A DNA stretch of 64,000 bases from Bacillus sp. OxB-1. Lineage in GTDB: Bacteria; Bacillota; Bacilli; Bacillales_A; Planococcaceae. Where the stretch lies: NCBI RefSeq assembly GCF_000829195.1, contig NZ_AP013294.1, positions 3,049,001-3,113,000 on the forward strand, in the 5' to 3' direction. Numbering within the stretch: the first letter of the stretch is position 1; every line of letters begins with the position of its first letter. Below, piece by piece: positions 38,743 to 47,549 of this stretch. Made by a program: the position numbers and the translations under genes. The notes below the pieces were generated by a model that worked only from the letters and a program-made list of their open reading frames with translations, made no database searches and had not been told where the DNA came from.

Positions 38743-39783
38743 TCAATAGTTCCCGTACCAATTGTATCCGTACGGATGGGTCATCGAATGGCAGCCGCAT
38801 GGATGCATGACATGCACCGGCGACATCATCGGCATCTGATGTCCTCCTCCACAACCACATCCGCAGCCGCAACCATGATGATGGTGCATCGGCATGACAG
38901 GCCCCCACTGCTCCGGCTGCATGGCAGGCGAAACGGCTTGCGGGATATACCCATCTTCCGGCGGACAATAGACCGATTCCATTAACGAGATATCATCCGC
39001 CTCGATGTCTGGCGACTCCAGCATTTCCCAACCTTCCGTTGCAAATCGGGGCATCGGCGGTGGTGGAGCTGGCGCAATCGGAGTCATAGGAGCCATAGGA
39101 AGCATCGGAGATTCGTCTTTTACCATATCCATATCCCTGTCGGGTAGCACTTCAGGCATCGGCTGCATGGGCGCCGGCATTGCTTGGATCTGGCCGGAAT
39201 GCATAAATGGATAGCAGTCCGCATCGAAAATCGGAAGCCAACCGCATGGAATACTGATGATCGGCTGATAGCATGGCATCGGCTGGGTCTGAGTCGGTGG
39301 CATTGGCATCTGTGGCATCTGCGGCATCTGCGGCATTTGCGGCATCTGTGGCATTTCCGTGACTGGCGGTGACGGCGGTGCGACAGGCGGCCGCTCAGGC
39401 TTCACTTTAGGAGCGGGCGGCAGCGGAATTGGCTGCTTGGATTTCGGCGGATTCTGCTGAGGAGGCTTGGATGTTGGCGCCTTATGTTGCGGTGGTTTCG
39501 GAGCCTGCCCTTTCTCCCCCGGCTTTACATGGGGTGCCTTCTCCCCCTTTTTCACATGTGTGGCGGGCAAGAAAATTTTCATGCCAGGAACGATATAATC
39601 GGGGTTTGCCAGATGTGCATTCACCCGTTTCAACTCTTCGAACGGGATCCCGTACTGCCTGGCAATTTTCCATAAGGTATCCCCTTTGACAACAACATGG
39701 ACTTCCACTAACAAATTTCCCCCTTCCATCATTTCATCGTATGAACGGATGGCCCGCTTTGTGACGCCCAATTTATAACCCAA
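38743..39783 (-). CDS. safA: SafA-like LysM spore morphogenetic protein
   Basis: 346 residues. A LysM domain lies near residues 28-75 (VVVKGDTLWKIARQYG ... PGMKIFLPA), then a Lys/Pro-rich linker, a run of MPQ tripeptides near 142-158, a Pro/Met-rich middle part and a C-terminus rich in Cys, His and Gly (HHHHGCGCGCGCGGGH). In B. subtilis SafA binds cortex peptidoglycan and recruits inner coat proteins; the locus is the same. The TTG at 39783 is 7 bases after AGGGAGG; an internal TTG at 39714, close to the LysM, also has a ribosome site (AAGGGGG), so the N-terminal 23 residues may not be made. Confidence 0.85.
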   Translation of the reverse strand: MGYKLGVTKRAIRSYDEMMEGGNLLVEVHVVVKGDTLWKIARQYGIPFEELKRVNAHLANPDYIVPGMKIFLPATHVKKGEKAPHVKPGEKGQAPKPPQHKAPTSKPPQQNPPKSKQPIPLPPAPKVKPERPPVAPPSPPVTEMPQMPQMPQMPQMPQMPMPPTQTQPMPCYQPIISIPCGWLPIFDADCYPFMHSGQIQAMPAPMQPMPEVLPDRDMDMVKDESPMLPMAPMTPIAPAPPPPMPRFATEGWEMLESPDIEADDISLMESVYCPPEDGYIPQAVSPAMQPEQWGPVMPMHHHHGCGCGCGCGGGHQMPMMSPVHVMHPCGCHSMTHPYGYNWYGNY

Positions 39784-39804
39784 GGCGGAACCTCCCTCTA
39801 GTCA

Positions 39805-39833
39805 TGTATATGAAAACGGGGACAGTAGTATAC
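39805..39833 (-). promoter_or_regulatory. Possible sigma-E promoter of safA
   Basis: GTATACT (39827-39833), 14 bases, CATATACA (39805-39812) resembles the sigma-E pattern with its short spacer. Predicted initiation leaves a very short leader before TTG 39783 and would suit the internal TTG better. Confidence 0.4.
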
Positions 39834-39861
39834 GGTCAGCCCCTGCCGGAAAACAAAACAG

Positions 39862-39898
39862 AAACAACCGCCATGCTTGTTCAGCGTGACGGTTGTTG
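39862..39898 (-). terminator. Terminator overlapping the pheA stop
   Basis: Stem AACAACCG/CGGTTGTT whose 5' arm is inside the last pheA codons, followed by the T-rich TTTCTGTTTTG on the minus strand. Confidence 0.7.
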
Positions 39899-40762
39899 TT
39901 CATATGTATAGAAGGAGCCAAGCGAATGGACGGCGCAATTCAGTGCGGCCAATTCTTCAAACGCACCTTTCATCATCGGATGCTGTTCATCCTCCAAAAC
40001 GTCGATGATGAAAAAATAGTGGCCCAGTCCGGTTTTCATCGGACGGGATTCAATTTTGCTCAAGTTCAGACGACGCCACGCGAAGACGGATAGGATTTGA
40101 TGCAAAATACCCGGCCGGTCCTCATCCGGCAATTTAATCATCAACGTCGTTTTCGCGCTTTCCGATTTCCCGCCCAATTCCAAAAATTCCTTGCGCAATG
40201 ACAGGACCACAAAACGGGTATGGTTCGTGCGGACATCATGGATGCTCTCCTCCGCAATGCGCAAATTATATGTTTCCGCCGCCAGCCGGTTGCCGATTGC
40301 TGCAATCCGCTCTTCCGGATGTTCTTGGACGTATTTCGCAGCGGCCGCCGTGGAAGTTGTCTGGATCAGTGGAACCCGGCGGTAATGATTTCGCAAATAG
40401 TTATGGCATTGCGCCAATGCATGCGGGTGGGAATGAACCGATTCCAACTCCTCCACGTGGTCCAGTTGCCGTTCATGGACCAGAAGATGCTGCTCAATCG
40501 GAATCGACAATTCCGCATTGATGAACAGATCGCTTCCGTGGAATAAATAATCCATCGTCATCGGAACCGAGCCTTCCAACGCGTTTTCCAACGGGACGAC
40601 CGCGTAGGCGACATGACCGACCGTGACCGCTTCAATGCAATCAGGTATCGTCTGCTGTGGTACCAACCCCGTCGACCCGAATAAGTGGGCCGCCGCAATA
40701 TGGGTGAATGAACCCTCCGGCCCCAAATAAGCGACCGTCGGTGAAAATGTTGTGTTCTCCAT
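39881..40762 (-). CDS. pheA: Prephenate dehydratase
   Basis: Converts prephenate to phenylpyruvate in phenylalanine synthesis. The catalytic domain begins VAYLGPEGSFTHIAA and contains the TNHTRFVVLS signature near 170-180; a C-terminal regulatory ACT domain with KIESRPMKT, the phenylalanine-binding motif, follows. ATG 40762 is 8 bases after GGAGG, giving 293 residues. There is no fused chorismate mutase. The nad genes that lie between pheA and safA in B. subtilis are missing. Confidence 0.96.
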   Translation of the reverse strand: MENTTFSPTVAYLGPEGSFTHIAAAHLFGSTGLVPQQTIPDCIEAVTVGHVAYAVVPLENALEGSVPMTMDYLFHGSDLFINAELSIPIEQHLLVHERQLDHVEELESVHSHPHALAQCHNYLRNHYRRVPLIQTTSTAAAAKYVQEHPEERIAAIGNRLAAETYNLRIAEESIHDVRTNHTRFVVLSLRKEFLELGGKSESAKTTLMIKLPDEDRPGILHQILSVFAWRRLNLSKIESRPMKTGLGHYFFIIDVLEDEQHPMMKGAFEELAALNCAVHSLGSFYTYEQQPSR

Positions 40763-40800
40763 ACATCTAGCCTCCAATTGTTCCAATCAAAATCAATAGC

Positions 40801-40825
40801 AACGCCGCCCCATCTCGGACGGCGT
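40801..40825 (-). other. GC-rich hairpin between pheB and pheA
   Basis: Stem ACGCCGTCC/GGGGCGGCGT is followed by a T-rich but not continuous tail on the minus strand. It may be a weak terminator or attenuator that lowers pheA expression relative to pheB. Confidence 0.4.
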
Positions 40826-40852
40826 GCAATGTATCCGCGAGGAAAACACGGC

Positions 40853-41311
40853 TCAAATGGCCCCCGAACTGATCAACACGACAGAGTCGACAAATTCAGG
40901 CGCTTTGAGCCGTCCCAAAAACTCTTCCAACTTAATGGACATGTCGGTCACGTTTAGCGAAAGGGTGATGTTCGCCCGAGCCTGGACCGGAATTGTCTGG
41001 TGAATGGTCAAGACATTGCATTTCGCTTCCGAAATGATCCGCAACAAAGTGGCGAGCGAACCTTTCCGATCTTCCAATTGAATAAAAATCGTCAAAATCC
41101 TTTCGCTTGTGATTGATTCGAAAGGAAACACCGTATCGCGATACTTATAAAACGCACTGCGCGACAAACCGACCCGTTTTGTCGCATCTTGAATCGTCGT
41201 TTCCTCCCCGCTTGCCAGCAAACGTTTGGCTTCCAGCATTTTCTGCATGGATTCAGTCAAAGCATCTTCCCTGACCAAATAAAAATGCTGCCCTTCCCCC
41301 ATTTGTTTCAT
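40853..41311 (-). CDS. pheB: ACT-domain protein PheB
   Basis: 152 residues. The N-terminal half has a helix-turn-helix-like segment (TIQDATKRVGLSRSAFYKYRD) and the C-terminal half an ACT domain (FIQLEDRKGSLATLLRIISE). B. subtilis PheB, at the same place between obg and pheA, was once called a chorismate mutase, but the ACT domain suggests a regulatory, amino-acid-sensing role. ATG 41311 is 5 bases after GGGGGGA. Confidence 0.88.
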   Translation of the reverse strand: MKQMGEGQHFYLVREDALTESMQKMLEAKRLLASGEETTIQDATKRVGLSRSAFYKYRDTVFPFESITSERILTIFIQLEDRKGSLATLLRIISEAKCNVLTIHQTIPVQARANITLSLNVTDMSIKLEEFLGRLKAPEFVDSVVLISSGAI

Positions 41312-41438
41312 CCCGATCCCCCTTGGACATTTTCTGTTTCATCTATAGAGGTTCGCAAAAGTCCGGTGAATGCCCAATCGGAGGACGCAATCCTGCAGCT
41401 TCCTGCCGATGCGGGATTCGATCCGGCTTTGCCGTTGG

Positions 41439-42728
41439 TTATTCAATAAATTCAAATTCGAAATTCAGGATCCGGACGATGTCGCCGTCTTTTGCCCCAC
41501 GTTCCCGCAGCGCATCGTCCACGCCCATCCCGCGCATTTGTCTCGCAAATTTACGGACAGATTGATCGAAATTGAAGTCCGTCATCTTGAATAGGCGCTC
41601 GATCGTATAACCTGACAAGACATAGGCCCCATCATCATCACGGGAAATTTCAAAATCAGGCGTTTCCGATTCATGCTTGTACAATACCGAATGTTCCTCT
41701 TCCTCGACAACTTCATGAATCGGGAATTCCGGCGTCGTTTCAAGCAGTTCCGCCACGGCGAATAAAAGCTCATCCAACCCTTTCCGGGTGATGGCGGAAA
41801 TCGGAAAGATTTTCGCATCTTCATTGTTTAACTTTTCCTTGAATCGCTCCAGATTCTCTTCTGCATCCGGCATATCCATTTTATTTGCGACAATGAGTTG
41901 AGGCCTTTCCGTGAGACGCAAATTGTATTTTTCCAACTCTTCATTGATGGTCACGTAATCTTCGTACGGGTCGCGCCCTTCCAGTCCTGACATATCAATA
42001 ACGTGGATGATGACCCGCGTCCGTTCAATATGGCGCAGGAATTGATGACCTAATCCGACCCCTTCATGCGCTCCTTCGATCAGTCCTGGCAAATCGGCCA
42101 AGACGAAGGCCTGCCCATCTTCCGTTTCCACCATGCCGAGATTCGGGACGAGCGTCGTGAAATGGTAATCGGCGATTTTCGGTTTCGCGGCGGAAACGAC
42201 GGACAGTAACGTCGATTTGCCGACACTGGGGAAACCGACCAGTCCGGCATCCGCCAATACTTTCAGCTCCAGGATGACTTCGCGCTCTACCCCCGGCTCG
42301 CCCATTTCGGATAATTCCGGTGCCGGGTTGCGGGGAGTGGCGAAGCGGCTGTTCCCACGCCCTCCCCGGCCGCCTTTCGCAATGACCGCTTTCTGGCCAT
42401 GTTCCACGAGATCGGCAATGACTGTGCCGCTTTCGGCATCCGTCACGACTGTGCCAGGCGGAACTTTGACAACCAGATCGGATGCCCCGCGGCCGTGCTG
42501 GTTTTTGCTGCCGCCGTTCTCTCCTTTTGACGCCTTGAAATGGCGCTGATACCGGAAGTCCATCAAAGTGCGAAGCCCTTCATCCACGATGAAGACAACG
42601 TTGCCCCCCCGGCCACCATCCCCGCCGGCGGGACCACCGTAAGCGATGTATTTCTCCCGTCGGAAGGCGACCATTCCATCTCCTCCGTCACCGCCTTTGA
42701 CATATACTTTTACATGATCGACAAACAT
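41439..42728 (-). CDS. obgE: Obg-family GTPase
   Basis: Essential GTPase involved in ribosome assembly and stress signalling. The glycine-rich Obg fold covers about 1-158 ([17 protein letters not shown]), the G domain about 159-330 with [11 protein letters not shown] (G1), DLPGLIEG (G3) and NKMD (G4), and an OCT domain at the C-terminus. 429 residues. In B. subtilis spo0B-obg are an operon, and here obgE follows spo0B by 14 bases. Confidence 0.97.
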   Translation of the reverse strand: MFVDHVKVYVKGGDGGDGMVAFRREKYIAYGGPAGGDGGRGGNVVFIVDEGLRTLMDFRYQRHFKASKGENGGSKNQHGRGASDLVVKVPPGTVVTDAESGTVIADLVEHGQKAVIAKGGRGGRGNSRFATPRNPAPELSEMGEPGVEREVILELKVLADAGLVGFPSVGKSTLLSVVSAAKPKIADYHFTTLVPNLGMVETEDGQAFVLADLPGLIEGAHEGVGLGHQFLRHIERTRVIIHVIDMSGLEGRDPYEDYVTINEELEKYNLRLTERPQLIVANKMDMPDAEENLERFKEKLNNEDAKIFPISAITRKGLDELLFAVAELLETTPEFPIHEVVEEEEHSVLYKHESETPDFEISRDDDGAYVLSGYTIERLFKMTDFNFDQSVRKFARQMRGMGVDDALRERGAKDGDIVRILNFEFEFIE

Positions 42729-42742
42729 TGATTAATATCCTC

Positions 42743-43267
42743 CTATTGTCCACGCACAGTGAACATCCATTGATTATGTGAAATTGACCCGTCGACCGCA
42801 AACGCATCCGCTACCGCTGGTGTAGGCTTAGGCTGTTGATTCCCCATCGGCCCTTCCACTTGGAACCGGATGAACCAATCAGTCTTCGACGAATGGACAT
42901 CGATCTGCAAGTCATAAGCTGCGGTAACATCCAACCGCTTCACCGCTTCCTGGAACACCGTCTCAAGAAATTCCACAAGCGGTTCGTCCTCTACCTGCCC
43001 GACCGCCTGCTGAATTTCGCAATTCAACTTCGTTGTGAATGAAGGGAAGCGCCAGCTGAACGTACTGAGCCACAGGACGGTTTTCGGAAGCCCGAGCTTT
43101 TCCAATAGCGCACTTTGACGCATCCGCCCCGTCGCCGCTTGGATCGTTTTCTTGGCCTCGGGCAATTGCCCCAGATCGATATGCATCAGAATTAACTGAA
43201 GATCATTTAAAAAGTCATGCCTTGCAAATTTTAACGTTTCTGCCACAGACAACTGTTTATTTTTCAA
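42743..43267 (-). CDS. spo0B: Sporulation phosphotransferase Spo0B
   Basis: Relays phosphate from Spo0F to Spo0A. The phosphorylatable histidine is in the N-terminal helical hairpin, FARHDFLNDLQL (about residue 18), followed by the degenerate ATPase-like C-terminal domain. TTG 43267 follows GAAGGAAGA and gives 174 residues; the upstream ATG at 43309 would add a stretch without family likeness. The sequence is divergent, as usual for Spo0B, but the motif and the place upstream of obgE support it. Confidence 0.85.
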   Translation of the reverse strand: MKNKQLSVAETLKFARHDFLNDLQLILMHIDLGQLPEAKKTIQAATGRMRQSALLEKLGLPKTVLWLSTFSWRFPSFTTKLNCEIQQAVGQVEDEPLVEFLETVFQEAVKRLDVTAAYDLQIDVHSSKTDWFIRFQVEGPMGNQQPKPTPAVADAFAVDGSISHNQWMFTVRGQ

Positions 43268-43369
43268 TCTTCCTTCACCGCCAACTCTTACATGTATACA
43301 GTATAGCACTTCCGTCCCTTTCTACGCCAAAAGAATTGATGTTGTTTTTTGGAGGGGGATGGCTGACGG

Positions 43370-43500
43370 GAAATTATGGGCCCGGGGCGCGGGATTATGA
43401 GCGAGAAATGCGGATTTTTGAGCGCGGGCATGGGGTTATGAGCGCGGCGCAGGAGTTATGGGCGCAGGGCGCGATGTTATGGGCGCAGCAGATTTCCGCG
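43370..43500. repeat. Short 20-21 bp periodic array (GAGCG family, array 2)
   Basis: Six degenerate units with TTATG(A/G)GCG or TTTTGAGCGC start at 43378, 43399, 43420, 43440, 43460 and 43481, so the spacing is 21, 21, 20, 20 and 21 bases. The unit core matches the large array at 20.5-21.2 kb, but no dimer structure is seen. It lies in the gap between spo0B and rpmA. The rest of the 330-base gap holds only the rpmA terminator. Confidence 0.85.
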
Positions 43501-43558
43501 GTACTCGCACAATTCGTAGGGCGTAAATTGTGTGAGCACCTCTTAGCTTCCACCCAAC

Positions 43559-43587
43559 AAAAAAAAGACCGCGCGGGGCGGTCTTTT
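43559..43587 (-). terminator. Terminator of the rplU-prp-rpmA operon
   Basis: Stem AAAAGACCGC/GCGGTCTTTT with an eight-T run on the minus strand, 8 bases after the rpmA stop. Confidence 0.92.
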
Positions 43588-43594
43588 CTGATCA

Positions 43595-43897
<303 letters not shown>

Positions 43898-44227
43898 CTA
43901 TTTTCTAAATCGTATCTGTATATGCTGTCCATAATCCTGCTCGATCGTCTGCAAAGAAACGACCATCGCCTTCAAAATCATTTGGATGTCACGCTCGGCT
44001 TCGTGTCCTTCCGGAAACTCGACTTGCAAGTAGCCGCCGTCCGATCCTTGTTGGATGGATGGCGTCATACCTGTCAGGGCGATTACCGCATTGACAGCGC
44101 CAAATGATACGGCGGACGCACCGGCGCAGACAAGGTCCTTGCCGTGCTCCGCGTAATCCGCATGGCCTTTCATTTCAAACGACCGGATGCGACCGGACGA
44201 CTGTTCATGAATCGTAACTTCGATCAT
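43898..44227 (-). CDS. prp: Ribosomal-processing cysteine protease Prp
   Basis: Cleaves the N-terminal extension of L27. The 109 residues carry the catalytic histidine in KGHADYAEHGKD (about 22) and cysteine in DLVCAGASAVSFG (about 34). It lies between rplU and rpmA with gaps of 6 and 12 bases, the standard Firmicutes order (ysxB in B. subtilis). Confidence 0.95.
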   Translation of the reverse strand: MIEVTIHEQSSGRIRSFEMKGHADYAEHGKDLVCAGASAVSFGAVNAVIALTGMTPSIQQGSDGGYLQVEFPEGHEAERDIQMILKAMVVSLQTIEQDYGQHIQIRFRK

Positions 44228-44233
44228 GCCGAA

Positions 44234-44542
44234 TTACAGATTGATCCCGTCAATGACAACTTTCGTGTATGGTTGACGATGACCTTGTTTTTTGTGGTAG
44301 TTCTTTTTCGGTTTATATTTATAGACTGTGATTTTACGGTCGCGGCCTTGTTTCACGATTTTACCTGTGACAGTTGCCCCTTCCACGAATGGAGCTCCGA
44401 CTTTCACGTCATCTCCGCCTACAAATAGGACTTTGTCAAAAGTGACGACATCGTCAGCTTCTCCCACCAATTTCTCGATGAAGATCTCTTGACCTTGCTC
44501 CACTTTGACTTGTTTCCCGCCAGTTTCAATGATTGCGTACAT
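44234..44542 (-). CDS. rplU: 50S ribosomal protein L21
   Basis: 102 residues from ATG 44542 ([17 protein letters not shown]), 9 bases after GGGGAGG; the frame is open 51 bases upstream into the leader. The C-terminal [16 protein letters not shown] segment is the L21 signature. First gene of rplU-prp-rpmA. Confidence 0.97.
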   Translation of the reverse strand: MYAIIETGGKQVKVEQGQEIFIEKLVGEADDVVTFDKVLFVGGDDVKVGAPFVEGATVTGKIVKQGRDRKITVYKYKPKKNYHKKQGHRQPYTKVVIDGINL

Positions 44543-44547
44543 ACCTT

Positions 44548-44648
44548 GCACCTCCCCTTTATACTCAGACTCGCCTTCCGAGGTGATCCGCAACGGATGC
44601 TTGTACCTTTTCAGAGCGGTTGTAGCACGGGTGCTACAAACAATAACA
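44548..44648 (-). promoter_or_regulatory. Probable L21 leader RNA upstream of rplU
   Basis: About 100 transcribed bases between the promoter and the rplU ribosome site contain a hairpin TTGTAGCAC/GTGCTACAA (around 44621-44640) and a second folded part. This place matches the ribosomal protein L21 leader known from Bacilli, thought to bind L21 and repress the operon. Identification is by position and one clear hairpin. Confidence 0.6.
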
Positions 44649-44653
44649 TTTGA

Positions 44654-44682
44654 ATATTACCATACCAAAAGTTTTACGTCAA
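44654..44682 (-). promoter_or_regulatory. Promoter of the rplU operon
   Basis: -35 TTGACG (44677-44682), 17-base spacer, -10 TAATAT (44654-44659). The next 110 bases towards the catalase remnant hold no clear signal. Confidence 0.78.
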
Positions 44683-44796
44683 GCCGTTCTTTCCCCATTC
44701 CATTACAATTCGTATGTCTTGCACGGCATCTCGTAAAGATAAGTTGTATTAAGTATAGAGGATGAAATCGAGGTTTTCTATCGGGGGAAGAGAATA

Positions 44797-44913
44797 ATGC
44801 TTGGACTTGATCAAGGAGCTAGAAGACTAGTCCTGCTATTGAATCAACTTCTTTTCAACAATTACGATTTGCTCCGTGCCCGTATGGCGTGCCCATCTAT
44901 TTTTTTCGGGTAA
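44797..44913 (+). CDS. Doubtful 38-codon open frame near the catalase remnant
   Basis: ATG 44797 has a good ribosome site (GGGGGAAG, 6 bases away) and is followed by 38 codons beginning MLGLDQGARRLVLLL. It overlaps the truncated 3' end of the catalase remnant in antisense. It may be the leftover N-terminus of a gene cut by the rearrangement that truncated the catalase, or chance. The product is not recognised. Confidence 0.2.
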   Translation: MLGLDQGARRLVLLLNQLLFNNYDLLRARMACPSIFFG

Positions 44914-46217
44914 GATTCATAACCTCCTTCTTCCGGAGGGGTTGTATATGGCGTATTATCCGCCAGCGAGTTGCGATGATAGCTAACCTGGTCTACATCG
45001 ATCCGATACCTCATGAAACCTTGTCTCGTATTATTACGAAACGGACAGAGCGGCCGATTGATCGGCAAGTCCTGGAAGTTCGCACTGCCCAGCCGATCAT
45101 ATTGTGCACTTTGATAAGCGATCAACCTACCTTGTAAAACAGGAGCATTGGAGAAATCAATCCCTGGAACGACGTATGCCGGATTGAATGCGACCTGTTC
45201 CAATTCGGCAAATTCATTATCCACATTCCGGTTTAAGGTCATTTTACCGATCATCTGAACAGGGACGACCTCTTCCGGCCAAAACTTTGCTGGATCGAGA
45301 ACATCAAAATCGAAATTGAACTCATCCTCCATCGAAATGAGCTGGACGCCTAATTCGTATTCAGCATAAGCTCCGCGGTCAATCGCCTCTCTAAGATCCC
45401 GCCGATGGAAGTCCGGGTCGATTCCGCCGATTTTCTGTGCTTCATCCTGCAGCAAGGAATGGACGCCCAAGACAGGTTTCCAAACAAACCTCACAAAGGT
45501 CGCCACCCCTTGTTCATTAACAAGTAGGTACGTATTGATCGACCATGATTCCATCATTCGATAACTTCTTAAAATGCCGCGGTCGGACATGATCCACAAC
45601 ACCATATGAAGCGATTCCTGGTTATTCGCTACATAATCCCAAAAGGTATCGTGTGCTCCGGCAGCTGTCGGCATTCCAGTGCGCGGCTCGGGCTGATATG
45701 CGTGCATGACATCAGGGAACTACATCGCGTCTTGGTTGACTAATACAGGCATAGCAATCGTTGTTAAGTCGTAATTGCCTTCCTCTGTCTAAAACTTGAC
45801 ACCTTTACAACGTAAATCCCTTGCCGTATCCTTAGACCCTCTGCTTCCTTGCACAGTAGAAAACCGGACAAATACAGGAGTCTTTTTTCCAGCCTCCTGC
45901 AAAAATCCGGCTTTCGTAAATTGGCTCATCGACTGGTAGCATTCAAACTCACCATGGGCTCCGTAGCCTTTTGCATGAACTTCTCGTTCCGGGATCGGTT
46001 CATGCACAAAATGTGTCATCTTTTCAAAGAATTCATAGTCCTGACGCAAGGAAGGTCCCCGAACACCAGCCTTTAATTGGTCCTCATCGTTTGATAATTT
46101 TTTTGATTGGTTGGTCGTCAAAGGGTTTCCTGTGTTTTGTATGCGAAATCGTTCCAGTTGCTCATTCTTGCTATTTTCATTAACCTTTTTATTGTTCTTT
46201 GAAGATGGATTATCCAT
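44862..46217 (-). pseudogene. Broken catalase gene with two in-frame TAG codons and a truncated 3' end
   Basis: Heme catalase, about 450 codons in one frame from ATG 46217 (after TAGGAGGA) to a TAA at 44862. The frame is interrupted by TAG at 45789-45791 and TAG at 45720-45722; the codons between and after continue the catalase without shift (TEEGNYDL ... MPVLVNQDAM, then FPDVMHAYQPEP). The catalytic His (VHAKGYGAHG) and proximal heme Tyr region (GRLIAYQSAQYDRLG) remain, but the catalytic Asn motif DLVGNN reads DLTTIA. The end RARSKS stops where family members go on with a conserved DHYSQA segment. It lies between rplU and spoIVFB, where B. subtilis has no gene. Confidence 0.9.
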
Positions 46218-46280
46218 GAAATCCTCCTACCCTCTTGTTCTATTCTGCTCCAAATTTATCTTAAGTTCTAAGTTGATAGT

Positions 46281-46910
46281 CTATTCGTTTCTCTCACCGA
46301 TATTTTTTCCGTGCTTTTTCAACTGTTCATAAGCCCGGCCGTATTTCCGGAACCGGAACGCCGAGATATTCTGAAAGAGAAGAAAGGCCGAGAGGAGAAG
46401 GTAAGGCAAGCTTTGAGGCAAAAAGCTGGCAAGCAACATGCTGCCGACCACTAACAGGAAGATGGAGTGAAGAAGAAAAAAAGACCGGACGCGATACCGG
46501 TTTCCTTCCTTCTCCAATAAAGCACAGAGCGCTTGTCCCCCATCCAGCGGAAGGATCGGCAGCAAATTCAACAACAGCAAGGCTTGTTGAATGAAAATCA
46601 TGTCAGCCTGCCCTGGAAACGGAATAACCGAAACGAGCAGCAACAAAAGCGCCGTCGCCATCGGGCCGCCTAGTGCGACGAGGAGCCGATCCCGTTTCGG
46701 AGCCAGCTGCCGATCCGGGATGATCAACTCCCCGCCATAGGGCATGATCGTGCAAGACCGTACCCGCATGCCGACCGAACGGGCCGCTGCCAGATGTCCC
46801 GTTTCATGGAACAACAAGGAAACAAAAAGGAGGGCATACATGGCAATGCCCCCCGTTACGATAAGGAATAGGAAAAATGGCAACAACAATGGATGAAGCC
46901 GCATCCTCAT
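46281..46910 (-). CDS. spoIVFB: Stage IV sporulation intramembrane protease SpoIVFB
   Basis: Site-2 zinc metalloprotease in the outer forespore membrane that cuts pro-sigma-K. 209 residues, polytopic. The zinc motif HETGH is near residue 36 (SLLFHETGHLAAARSVG) and the third ligand is in LLPILPLDGGQAL near 120. The family CBS domain is absent; the protein is shorter than the 288 residues of B. subtilis SpoIVFB and ends in a basic tail. Its start overlaps the end of spoIVFA by 4 bases. Confidence 0.88.
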   Translation of the reverse strand: MRMRLHPLLLPFFLFLIVTGGIAMYALLFVSLLFHETGHLAAARSVGMRVRSCTIMPYGGELIIPDRQLAPKRDRLLVALGGPMATALLLLLVSVIPFPGQADMIFIQQALLLLNLLPILPLDGGQALCALLEKEGNRYRVRSFFLLHSIFLLVVGSMLLASFLPQSLPYLLLSAFLLFQNISAFRFRKYGRAYEQLKKHGKNIGERNE

Positions 46911-47461
46911 TTGCCTTCTCCCGAAAAGTACGTCGGCAGCAAGGACGCATCCAATGGAACGCCGTCACGCTTCACCATTAAATACACAGCCCCTTCCCCC
47001 ATCATCGCGAGCGTGTCCCCCCGTTTGACGGTCGTATAAGGAAGCTTTGAAAAGGTTTCCACAAAGCCGTACGTCACCTCATCACCATCGTCGTAGAGAA
47101 CCGTGATCGTCTTCCCGGATTGACGGGTGAACCCGGTAAATACGACGAGCCCATTTCCCTGCGCCTCGATTGGCAACGATTGCGAATAGGATGCAATGAC
47201 CCCGTCTTGAAACGGCTGCATGGAGTCATATCCTGAAAATGGATCATCCCGATGCGGGTCGCCTGCCATGACCGCAATGGTATCATCATCCGAATCGCCG
47301 ATCATAGAAGCAATCCATTTCTTGATGGCCACGAAATCTTTACCGGAAGTGACGTATGGCGTGACGGGCTTTTGAATAACGCCTAGATTCTCCATCTTGG
47401 CGGCACTGAAAATCCCGACTGTCAACAGGAGCGCCAAAAACCACTTCGTCCTCCATTTCAT
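46907..47461 (-). CDS. spoIVFA: Stage IV sporulation protein SpoIVFA
   Basis: Inhibitor and scaffold of SpoIVFB, the checkpoint between forespore and mother cell. 184 residues: one N-terminal membrane helix (WFLALLLTVGIFSAA) and an extracytoplasmic M23/LytM-like domain (GLVVFTGFTRQSGKTITVLY) without the full zinc ligand set. Identified mainly by its coupling to spoIVFB and its place between minD and rplU. Confidence 0.85.
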   Translation of the reverse strand: MKWRTKWFLALLLTVGIFSAAKMENLGVIQKPVTPYVTSGKDFVAIKKWIASMIGDSDDDTIAVMAGDPHRDDPFSGYDSMQPFQDGVIASYSQSLPIEAQGNGLVVFTGFTRQSGKTITVLYDDGDEVTYGFVETFSKLPYTTVKRGDTLAMMGEGAVYLMVKRDGVPLDASLLPTYFSGEGK

Positions 47462-47485
47462 CCGTCCGCACCACCCGTTTTTTTC

Positions 47486-47513
47486 AGTATATGTTGGAGA
47501 CGGCCGGAATAGT
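47486..47513 (-). promoter_or_regulatory. Possible sigma-E promoter of spoIVFA
   Basis: ACTATT (47508-47513), 14 bases, CATATACT (47486-47493), 25 bases before spoIVFA. It has the same layout as the candidate before safA; spoIVF is a sigma-E operon in B. subtilis. Confidence 0.45.
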
Positions 47514-47549
47514 AGGTAGAAATTAATCTTGGGAGAAACAAACTGAGCG

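Noticed and set aside
45720..45791. TAG codons of the catalase as pyrrolysine or another recoded residue
   Set aside because: The catalytic Asn motif is altered and the 3' end is missing, which fits decay; no suppressor tRNA or Pyl gene is in the window. Kept only as a check in the findings.
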